In this document: one piece after another, positions 36,094-43,515 of the stretch
Layout of the letters: each line of letters starts with the position of its first letter
How positions within the stretch are numbered: position 1 is the first letter of the stretch
Source of the DNA: Sphingobium fluviale
GTDB taxonomy: Bacteria; Pseudomonadota; Alphaproteobacteria; Sphingomonadales; Sphingomonadaceae
NCBI RefSeq assembly: GCF_004122115.1
Contig: NZ_SBKP01000004.1
Coordinates: forward strand, 62,001-126,000
Direction: 5' to 3'
Length of the DNA: 64,000 nucleotides
Notes under the pieces: model-generated
Seen by the model: the letters and a program-made list of their open reading frames with translations, nothing else
The model's database searches: none
Told to the model about the DNA's origin: nothing
Made by a program: the position numbers and the translations under genes

Positions 36094-37194
36094 ATGGTTA
36101 TTGCCGCTGTCGCGCGAAAGCCGCACTCGGATTTCAGCATTGAGGATATTCAGCTCGGTCCCCTGCGGCCTGATGAGATTCGGGTGAAAATCCTTGGCGT
36201 GGGCGTATGCCATACTGATCTTGTGATTCGGGATCAGTTCATACCCTATCCGCTGCCTGCTGTGATGGGGCACGAGGGCGCGGGGGTGGTGGAAGCCGTG
36301 GGCATTGACGTGGTCAATCTCGTACCGGGTGATCATGTCGTTCTCGGTTTCGCGCATTGCGGCACCTGCCCTCGTTGCCATCGGGGACTTCCCAGCTATT
36401 GCCTGTCATTCGGGGCGCTCAACTATGTCGGCAAACGACTGGATGATGGCTCGACCGCGTTCAGCAAGGACGGAGAGGAATTGTCCTCCCACTTCTTCGG
36501 CCAGTCGTCGTTTGCGAGCACGACGATCGTTGCTGCGCGCAACGCCGTGAAAGTCGATGCGGGCTTGCCGATCGCGCTGCTCGGCCCTTTGGGCTGCGGG
36601 TTCCAGACAGGCGCGGGCAGCGTCATGCGCTCGCTTGCCTGTACGCCCGGTTCATCCATTGCCATTTTCGGCGGTGGGCCGGTTGGACTGGCTGCTGTAA
36701 TGGCCGCCGTCATCCGCGGCTGTTCGACCATCATCCTGGTCGATCCGCTTGCAAGCCGCCGGAATACAGGGCGGGACGTGGGAGCAACCCACGTCATCGA
36801 TCCCGCTTCCACCGATACGGGGGAGGCTCTGCGTGCCATTGCTGCCGAAGGGCTGGACTATGTGCTGGACACGACCGGCAACGAACAGGTGGTGCAGACG
36901 GCGCTCGCGCATCTAGGCAATCATGGGGCGATGGGTCTGGTCGGCATCCCCAAAACCGGGGAAGCCGCGATATCGGTCAACCTCGCTTCCCTGCTCGTAT
37001 CGGGCCAGCGGATCATGGGGATCATCGAGGGCGACAGCGATCCGCAAACTTTCATTCCTGAGTTGCTGGGTCATTTCAAGGCAGGGCGCTTTCCGTTTGA
37101 CCGCCTGATCACGACCTTTCCCCTTGCCGAAATCAACGAGGCAATCGCCGCGCAGGCGCGTGGCGATTGCGTCAAAGCCGTGTTAATTCCCTGA
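36094..37194 (+). CDS. Zinc-dependent alcohol dehydrogenase (benzyl/geraniol type)
   Basis: Zn MDR dehydrogenase of 366 residues. Catalytic zinc: Cys in GVCHTDLV and His in MGHEGAGVVE; structural zinc: CGTCPRCHRGLPSYC. NAD loop FGGGPVGLAAV. It belongs to the aryl/allylic alcohol dehydrogenase branch (XylB, AdhB and GeoA of Castellaniella). First gene of an operon with the aldehyde dehydrogenase and the linalool dehydratase/isomerase homologue, matching the order of reactions linalool to geraniol to geranial. The substrate is inferred from this context only. Confidence 0.87.
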   Translation: MVIAAVARKPHSDFSIEDIQLGPLRPDEIRVKILGVGVCHTDLVIRDQFIPYPLPAVMGHEGAGVVEAVGIDVVNLVPGDHVVLGFAHCGTCPRCHRGLPSYCLSFGALNYVGKRLDDGSTAFSKDGEELSSHFFGQSSFASTTIVAARNAVKVDAGLPIALLGPLGCGFQTGAGSVMRSLACTPGSSIAIFGGGPVGLAAVMAAVIRGCSTIILVDPLASRRNTGRDVGATHVIDPASTDTGEALRAIAAEGLDYVLDTTGNEQVVQTALAHLGNHGAMGLVGIPKTGEAAISVNLASLLVSGQRIMGIIEGDSDPQTFIPELLGHFKAGRFPFDRLITTFPLAEINEAIAAQARGDCVKAVLIP

Positions 37195-37208
37195 ACTGGA
37201 GCGCTGCC

Positions 37209-38642
37209 ATGAACATCGAGATTCATCTACCCATGCTGATCGATGGCCAGCCTGTGGCGGGTGACGGGAGACTGAGCGTCATCAATCCCGCCACCGAGCA
37301 GGTGATCGGTACGGCGCCCGATGCCAGCCCAGACGATCTGGACCGCGCGGTCGCGGCGGCGCGAGCGGCATTTCCAGGCTGGGCGGCCACACCGATCGAG
37401 GAGCGTCGCAAAGCGCTCCATGCGATGGCTGACGTGATTGTTGCCCATAAGGATGAGCTCAAGAGCCTGCTCACCAGCGAGCAAGGCAAGCCGCATGCCG
37501 ACGCGGAGGGCGAGATCATAGGCGGGGCCTATTGGTTGAGGGGGACGGCGACGCTCGATCTTCCCATCACCGTTCAGGAAGATGCGGATGGACGCACCAG
37601 CGAAACGCGCCACGTGCCGATCGGCGTCGTAGGTGCTATTGCGCCGTGGAACTTCCCCATTATCCTTGCGATGTTCAAGATCGGCCCAGCTCTTCTTGCT
37701 GGCAACACGATGGTGCTGAAGCCCTCGCCGTTCACTCCGCTCACCACTTTGCGCGTCGGCCAGCTGGTGGCGGACATCCTTCCGCCCGGCGTGCTCAATA
37801 TCGTTACCGGGGGCGACGCGCTCGGCCCTTGGTTGACCAGCCATCCCGGCATCGACAAGGTCAGTTTCACCGGTTCCACCGCGACCGGCAAGCGCGTGAT
37901 GCAATCCGCTGCCAGCAGCCTCAAGCGCGTAACGCTGGAACTCGGCGGCAATGACGCGGCGATCGTGCTGCCCGATGTTGACGTCGATGCGGTTGCGCAG
38001 GACCTGTTCTGGGCGGCGTTTGCGAACAGCGGCCAGATATGTATTGCGACCAAGCGCATGTATGTTCACGAGGACATCTACGACCGCGTGCGCGACGCCA
38101 TCGTCGCCTATGCGCGCACGGTCAAAGTCGGCGATGGGTCCGAACAGGGCACCCAGCTCGGCCCGCTCAACAACCGGCAACAATATGAACGCGTTCTCGC
38201 CTTGATCGAGGATGCCAAGGCACAGGGCCATGTCTTCTTGATGGGCGGCGACGTGCCGGAAACACCCGGTTATTTCGTGCCTATCACGATCCTCGACAAT
38301 CCTCCCGAAGATAGCCGCATCGTTCAGGAAGAGCAGTTTGGGCCAATTCTCCCCCTTCTTCGCTTCCGGGATATTGACGATGCAGTGCGCCGCGCCAACG
38401 CCAGCGAATATGGGCTGGGCGGATCGGTCTGGGCGAGCGACGAAGACAAGGCCAGCGAAATCGCGCGCCAGATCGCCAGTGGAACGGTTTGGATCAACGA
38501 GACCCGTCATCTCTCGCCGACCACGGCGTTCGGTGGGATGAAACAATCGGGTCTCGGTGTGGAAGGCGGCGTGGAAGGGCTGCTGGATTACACCAATACC
38601 CAAACGCTTTTCCGCCGGGGCAAGCAGGTCAGCACCGCATGA
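37209..38642 (+). CDS. NAD(P)-dependent aldehyde dehydrogenase
   Basis: ALDH-superfamily enzyme of 477 residues oxidising an aldehyde to an acid. Catalytic Cys in FANSGQICIATKRMYV, general-base Glu in TLELGGNDAAI, cofactor segment GNTMVLKPSPFTPL and VSFTGSTATGKRVM. The ATG opens MNIEIHLPM; an upstream frame would overlap the alcohol dehydrogenase. Its stop overlaps the next start (ATGA). In context it probably oxidises the product of the upstream alcohol dehydrogenase. Confidence 0.93.
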   Translation: MNIEIHLPMLIDGQPVAGDGRLSVINPATEQVIGTAPDASPDDLDRAVAAARAAFPGWAATPIEERRKALHAMADVIVAHKDELKSLLTSEQGKPHADAEGEIIGGAYWLRGTATLDLPITVQEDADGRTSETRHVPIGVVGAIAPWNFPIILAMFKIGPALLAGNTMVLKPSPFTPLTTLRVGQLVADILPPGVLNIVTGGDALGPWLTSHPGIDKVSFTGSTATGKRVMQSAASSLKRVTLELGGNDAAIVLPDVDVDAVAQDLFWAAFANSGQICIATKRMYVHEDIYDRVRDAIVAYARTVKVGDGSEQGTQLGPLNNRQQYERVLALIEDAKAQGHVFLMGGDVPETPGYFVPITILDNPPEDSRIVQEEQFGPILPLLRFRDIDDAVRRANASEYGLGGSVWASDEDKASEIARQIASGTVWINETRHLSPTTAFGGMKQSGLGVEGGVEGLLDYTNTQTLFRRGKQVSTA

Positions 38643-40216
38643 CAACGACAGTGTCACGATCAGACGGCAACGCGGCGCATTGGCTGCCGACCGGTGCGGA
38701 AGCGCTCCCGCTTCTCGATGCTAAGCAGATCGGCCACCTGCGCCACATCGGCAATCTGGCGCGGCAGCTCGATGGCGACTGGTCGCGCATGGGGTGGATC
38801 GAGGCGGGGCAGGAATATATCAACGCCTATCGCTATCAATTGGCGTGGATGGCATACGCGCTGGGTATCGCGCATTTTCATCGGTTGCCCGGTGCACCCG
38901 GTGCGTTCAAGCAATCCTATGCCCATCTGATGCGCAAGATGCTGCGCTATGATGTGTGGAACTACTGGGAACATACCAGCAAGTCCGGCCCGTTTTTCGA
39001 TGCCGACCTGACTGAGCTTCGGGAGGGCTGGCGCGACCCGGTCGTCAAGGAAAACATCATGTACAGCGGCCATGTCCATGCGATGGCGGGACTATTCGGT
39101 GTGCTGTTCGACGATGATCGCTACGAGCGTGAGGGCGGGCTGACGTTCGAGTTCAAGCCGGTCTTCTCATCCGGCGCGGAGAGCTTTGTCTACGATCTGA
39201 CGTCACTCAATGAAGTGATTTACTGGCAGATGGTCGAAAGCGGATTTCTGGGCATCGCGTGCGAACCCAATATGGTGTTCATCAGCTGCAACCAGTTTCC
39301 GATGCTGGGCTTCCGCTTTCACGATGTGCGCAAGGGCACGGAGTTCGCCGATGAAGTCACGCGCGCCTACCATGCCGCATGGGAGCGCAAGGGCTGGGTC
39401 ACTAACGATGACTTTTTCGCTTATTATTATGTGAAGCAGGACTACACCGTCGGCGCTGAGAACAGTTACAGTGCGACGATCCTGAACAGCTGGAACCCCG
39501 AATTCGTGCGCGATCTCTACCCGCGCCAGTTGGAGAAGGGCTTCATCGAACCGGAGCCGGGCATGCTGCTCCCCCGCCCACGGCTGATTACCGGCGAATA
39601 TGTCGAGAAGTTCGAGCGACCGGACTCCGGTGTCGGCCTTGCAGCCCTGTGGTTTTCGGAAATGGGCGATGCGGAACGGCTGGAAAAGATCCTGTGCTAC
39701 GCCGACACTTATCTCAATCCAACATGGGAAAAGGGCGGCCTCTATTATCCGCGCCGGGACGAGTTCTACGACGCGGACGGACGGTTCGTCTATGTCGATC
39801 CTTGGGTCGGCAACGCGCTGATTGCCTTCAGCCGCATGAACGTCCCCGATGGGCTGCACAAGCTGTATAGCCAGCCGTGGGACAAAGCCCATTTCGCCGA
39901 GCCGAACCTGGCCGATGTCTCTCCGTTTATTGACGTGCTGCGGGCGGGCTATCTCTCTGATGCAAGCGCGCTGGTTGTCACGGTTCAGGCCGACGCCAGC
40001 GCAAAGGGGCGAACGGCGCAGCTGGCCTTCGCGAACAGCGCGCAAGGATCGGGCCAATGGGTGCTGGAGCGCGACGGGGCGCGGCTGCTCGCCGGAGATG
40101 GTGCGAGCGTCAATGTTCACGATGGCTCCGTAACCGGATCGATAGAGGACGGCCTGCTTGTCCTTGACCTGCCAGTATCGGGGGCGACGGATCTGGTCCT
40201 GTGGGTCAACCAGTAA
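38639..40216 (+). CDS. Linalool dehydratase/isomerase homologue
   Basis: Protein of 525 residues in the Ldi family, whose founding member from Castellaniella defragrans converts linalool to geraniol and myrcene. The (alpha/alpha)6-barrel core shows AYRYQLAWMAYALG, VVKENIMYSGHVHAMAGLFG, SLNEVIYWQMVESGFLGIACEPNMVF. Cys208 and Cys217 are nine residues apart and Tyr277 is 60 after the second, as I recall for Ldi Cys171/Cys180/Tyr240. Unlike the founding Ldi (about 400 residues, exported) it has no signal peptide and carries a roughly 130-residue C-terminal extension with a beta-rich end. Coupled to the aldehyde dehydrogenase by ATGA. Confidence 0.83.
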   Translation: MTTTVSRSDGNAAHWLPTGAEALPLLDAKQIGHLRHIGNLARQLDGDWSRMGWIEAGQEYINAYRYQLAWMAYALGIAHFHRLPGAPGAFKQSYAHLMRKMLRYDVWNYWEHTSKSGPFFDADLTELREGWRDPVVKENIMYSGHVHAMAGLFGVLFDDDRYEREGGLTFEFKPVFSSGAESFVYDLTSLNEVIYWQMVESGFLGIACEPNMVFISCNQFPMLGFRFHDVRKGTEFADEVTRAYHAAWERKGWVTNDDFFAYYYVKQDYTVGAENSYSATILNSWNPEFVRDLYPRQLEKGFIEPEPGMLLPRPRLITGEYVEKFERPDSGVGLAALWFSEMGDAERLEKILCYADTYLNPTWEKGGLYYPRRDEFYDADGRFVYVDPWVGNALIAFSRMNVPDGLHKLYSQPWDKAHFAEPNLADVSPFIDVLRAGYLSDASALVVTVQADASAKGRTAQLAFANSAQGSGQWVLERDGARLLAGDGASVNVHDGSVTGSIEDGLLVLDLPVSGATDLVLWVNQ

Positions 40217-40299
40217 CGGAATGTCCGGAGACGCTGAGGCGCACCACACGTTATGACCAAGTGCCCCCGCAGGGCGGTTTTGAACCAACTGGAGTGAAT

Positions 40300-40803
40300 A
40301 TGGCGACTAACCGCGTGAAAATCGGTGGCGCGTTTGAACTCATCGATCATCATGGGCAGCATGTCACCGACCGCACCTATCGCGGACGGCATATGATGAT
40401 TTTCTTCGGGTTCACCCATTGCCGTAAGGTGTGCCCGGAAACTCTGGGAAAAATGTCGGACGTACTCGACCGGATCGGTAGTCGCGCGGAGGCCTTCGCG
40501 CCACTGTATATCACCGTCGATCCTGAACGAGACGATCCGCCGCGTATGAAGGAATTCCTGGAGACGAATTTTCCACGCTTCACAGGGCTGACCGGCAGCA
40601 AGGAGCAGATCGAAGCGGTCAGGAGCGCGTACAAGGTGTTCGCCCAGCGCGCGGCGGACGAGGACGATCCGGAAGGCTACGCGGTGCCGCACAGCGCACT
40701 GGTCTACATCACGGATCGGTCTGGGCAGTATCTCACCCACTTCAACGACGGAGCGCCGACGGAGAAAGTCGTCAGGGCACTGCAGGCGGTTTGGGAGAGC
40801 TAA
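40300..40803 (+). CDS. SCO1/SenC-family thioredoxin-fold protein
   Basis: Protein of 167 residues with SCO copper/redox residues Cys41 and Cys45 (THCRKVCPE) and His131 (VPHSALVYI). Family segments APLYITVDPERD and GYAVPHSALVYITD are clear. The start has GGAG six bases before it. Unusually there is neither signal peptide nor membrane anchor, even if the longer frame from GTG 40201 is used, so it would be cytosolic. Last gene of the alcohol dehydrogenase-Ldi operon. Role in terpenoid breakdown unknown; maybe redox care of the dehydratase cysteines. Confidence 0.82.
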   Translation: MATNRVKIGGAFELIDHHGQHVTDRTYRGRHMMIFFGFTHCRKVCPETLGKMSDVLDRIGSRAEAFAPLYITVDPERDDPPRMKEFLETNFPRFTGLTGSKEQIEAVRSAYKVFAQRAADEDDPEGYAVPHSALVYITDRSGQYLTHFNDGAPTEKVVRALQAVWES

Positions 40804-40845
40804 GCGCCAAAAGAGTGATAAAAATACATCGGTTTGAAAATTAGC

Positions 40846-40858
40846 TAGTTGATTAATT
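40846..40858. promoter_or_regulatory. Candidate TetR operator, copy 2
   Basis: TAGTTGATTAATT is, read on the other strand, the 13-mer of 35923-35935 with one change. It lies 140 bases before the TonB receptor start. Suggests shared control of uptake and breakdown genes. Confidence 0.5.
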
Positions 40859-40997
40859 GTAAACTTGATGGCACGTTGATAGAATGATTAGGGAAGGCTG
40901 ACGCGCTGGCCTCATGGGGCTGAGCGTCGAACAGGGAAATGGGTGAAGCGCACCTAAGCCGCGCAGGCATCACGTCAGAAAAATCAGGGAGACCATC

Positions 40998-43325
40998 ATG
41001 GTACGTAACCGACTTATGCAGAGTGTTTCCGCCGCCATTCTCGCAGCGGTAATCCCGTTCGGCGGGCCTGCTTTCGCGCAGACGCCAGCCTCCACTGGCA
41101 CTGTCGCTGACGATGCTTCGGGCGAGGGCTTCGAGATAATAGTGACCGCCCAGAAGCGTTCGGAACGTCTGAGCGATGTGCCGATGTCGATTGCGTCGCT
41201 TGCCAGCGAAGACCTCGTCAAGCGCGGCGTGGAGAGCGTTGACGATCTTCCCCGGCTGGTTCCGGGCTTTACCTATCAGATCAACAATATCGGCCTGCCG
41301 GTATACGGCATCCGCGGCATCAGCTTCCTTGACCAGTCCTCGCTCGCCAATCCGGCGGTCAGTGTCTATGTCGACCAGATACCGCTGGCCTTCTCGACAC
41401 TTACGCGCGGCGCGGCGCTCGATCTGGAACGTGTCGAGGTACTCAAGGGGCCGCAGGGAACCCTGTTCGGACAGAATTCGACGGGTGGTGCGGTCAACTA
41501 CATTGCAGCCAAGCCGACCGAGCAGTTTTCGGCGGGCGGCAGCGTAACCTATGGCCGCTTCAACCAGCTGGGAGTTGATGGCTTTGTGAGTGCGCCCTTG
41601 TCTTCGACCTTGGGTATTCGCGTCGCGGCCAAGGCTGACATGCGGGGCAACTGGCAAAAGAGCACAAAGCGCAACGAGGAGAACGGCAAGCGCGATTTCC
41701 TTGTGGGCCGTGTCCTGCTGGATTGGAAGCCAAGCGCTGATGTTAACTTCACCCTCAATGTCAACGGCTGGCGCGACAAGTCCGACACACAATCGTCGCA
41801 GTTCATACGCTTCGCGCCGTTTACAACCTTCTTCCCCTATCAGCCGCCGGTCGATGCGCTGAGCGTGTATGGCCCTGTTCCGAAAAACGCGCGGGAAACC
41901 GATTTCGATCCCGGCGTCAATCTCGCACGCGACGATGATTTCTGGCAGGTCGCCTTGTCCGGCACGGTGAATGTCACGCCCGACATCACACTTACGTCGC
42001 TGACCTCCTATCTCGAATTCAAGCAGAATTCGCCCTATGATGGCGATGCCACCGACTACCGCGACATTTTTGCGCGCGTTGTTTCCAATATCAAGACGTT
42101 CAACCAGGAGCTGCGCCTTTCCGGCAAGACCGGGCCTTTGCAGTGGATGATCGGCGGCAGCCTAGATCATCAGTCGCTCTATGAAGACCAGCGGATCGAT
42201 TTCGGCGGCACCAACGCGTTTCTTTTCGGCGTCGTGCTCACCCAGCTGTCTGATCTGAACACGCAGAAGGTCGACACCAGCGCTGTCTTCGGTAGTCTTG
42301 ATCTCGATGTCGGCTCTGGCGTGACGTTGCAGGGGTCGGCGCGCTACACTTCGCAGGACCGTGACTATAACGGTTGTACGCGCGACGGCGGCGACGGCTC
42401 GTCTACGGCGTTCTCATCGACGCTCACATTCATTCTTACGGGCGCACCGCCCATTGCTCCGGCGGCTTGTACCTCGCTGGACATCAACACCTTCCAGCCC
42501 GTCAACGGTATTCCCCAGTCGCTGGATGAGAACAATTTCTCCTGGCGTCTGGGTGCGAACTGGAAGATCACGCCGGACGCGATGGTCTATGGCAACGTGA
42601 CCAAGGGGTTCAAGTCGGGCAGCTTCTCCAACCTGCCGATCACCTTCTCCAATCAGGCGACCCGCGTGGATCAGGAATCGGTGCTCGCCTATGAAGCAGG
42701 TTTCAAGGCGGCGTTGCTCGACAAGACGATCCAAATAAGTGGTGCGGGATTCTATTATGATTTCCGTAACAAACAGGCAATTGGCACTGTCTCCACATTT
42801 CTTGGCCCCTTCAATGCGCTGATCAACCTGCCGAAAGCCAGCGTGAAAGGCGCCGAGTTGAACATCGATTGGCGGCCGGTGCGCAATCTGAAGCTCAATG
42901 CCGCCGGGACCTATCTCAAGACGCAAGTCGAGAACAGTCTTCTGACGCAGGACACGCTGGGTAACCCGATCGACGTGAAGGGCGAAGCTCTGCCTAACAC
43001 GCCCAAGTGGCAGCTCACTGGTGACGCCGAATACAGCTTCCCGCTTGGTAGCAGCCTCGATGCCTATGTTGGCGGCTCGGTCAGCTACCGCTCGTCGGCC
43101 TTCGCCAACTTCGGGGAGCAGCCGGATCTGCTGATTGACAAATATGCGCTGGTTGGCTTGCGGGCCGGTCTGACAGACGCCGACAACCGCTGGCGCGTGC
43201 AGATCTGGGGACAGAATATCACCAACAAATATTACAGCACCAACATTGGCCGTCAGGTCGACACGCTGACCCGCTTTGCCGGTATGCCTGCGACTTACGG
43301 TGTTACGCTGGGCTTTACGTACTGA
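40998..43325 (+). CDS. TonB-dependent outer-membrane receptor
   Basis: Receptor of 775 residues: signal peptide (1-28), TonB box region EIIVTAQKR, plug domain (about 50-170; LPRLVPGFTYQINNIGLPVYGIRGI, VEVLKGPQGTLFGQNSTGGAVN) and a 22-strand barrel ending in GVTLGFTY with a C-terminal aromatic. It resembles the sphingomonad receptors for hydrophobic organic substrates rather than siderophore receptors, a family-level guess. It stands between the Ldi operon and the CoA-transferase operon and carries the shared operator. Confidence 0.93.
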   Translation: MVRNRLMQSVSAAILAAVIPFGGPAFAQTPASTGTVADDASGEGFEIIVTAQKRSERLSDVPMSIASLASEDLVKRGVESVDDLPRLVPGFTYQINNIGLPVYGIRGISFLDQSSLANPAVSVYVDQIPLAFSTLTRGAALDLERVEVLKGPQGTLFGQNSTGGAVNYIAAKPTEQFSAGGSVTYGRFNQLGVDGFVSAPLSSTLGIRVAAKADMRGNWQKSTKRNEENGKRDFLVGRVLLDWKPSADVNFTLNVNGWRDKSDTQSSQFIRFAPFTTFFPYQPPVDALSVYGPVPKNARETDFDPGVNLARDDDFWQVALSGTVNVTPDITLTSLTSYLEFKQNSPYDGDATDYRDIFARVVSNIKTFNQELRLSGKTGPLQWMIGGSLDHQSLYEDQRIDFGGTNAFLFGVVLTQLSDLNTQKVDTSAVFGSLDLDVGSGVTLQGSARYTSQDRDYNGCTRDGGDGSSTAFSSTLTFILTGAPPIAPAACTSLDINTFQPVNGIPQSLDENNFSWRLGANWKITPDAMVYGNVTKGFKSGSFSNLPITFSNQATRVDQESVLAYEAGFKAALLDKTIQISGAGFYYDFRNKQAIGTVSTFLGPFNALINLPKASVKGAELNIDWRPVRNLKLNAAGTYLKTQVENSLLTQDTLGNPIDVKGEALPNTPKWQLTGDAEYSFPLGSSLDAYVGGSVSYRSSAFANFGEQPDLLIDKYALVGLRAGLTDADNRWRVQIWGQNITNKYYSTNIGRQVDTLTRFAGMPATYGVTLGFTY

Positions 43326-43515
43326 CCGCAGGAGACAGCGGTGCCTTGTCGGTTGTCGCGCGCCAAGCGCCAGCAGGCAAGGGACCGTTCCTTCGGGTTC
43401 GCATGATGGTTGTCCGGAGGCTGCACCCGCCGGATGACCATCCCGAATATGATAAAGTTGCCTTGCCGCAGACCGGACCAGAGGGGATACGGAACGAGGC
43501 CGGAATATTCTTGTT

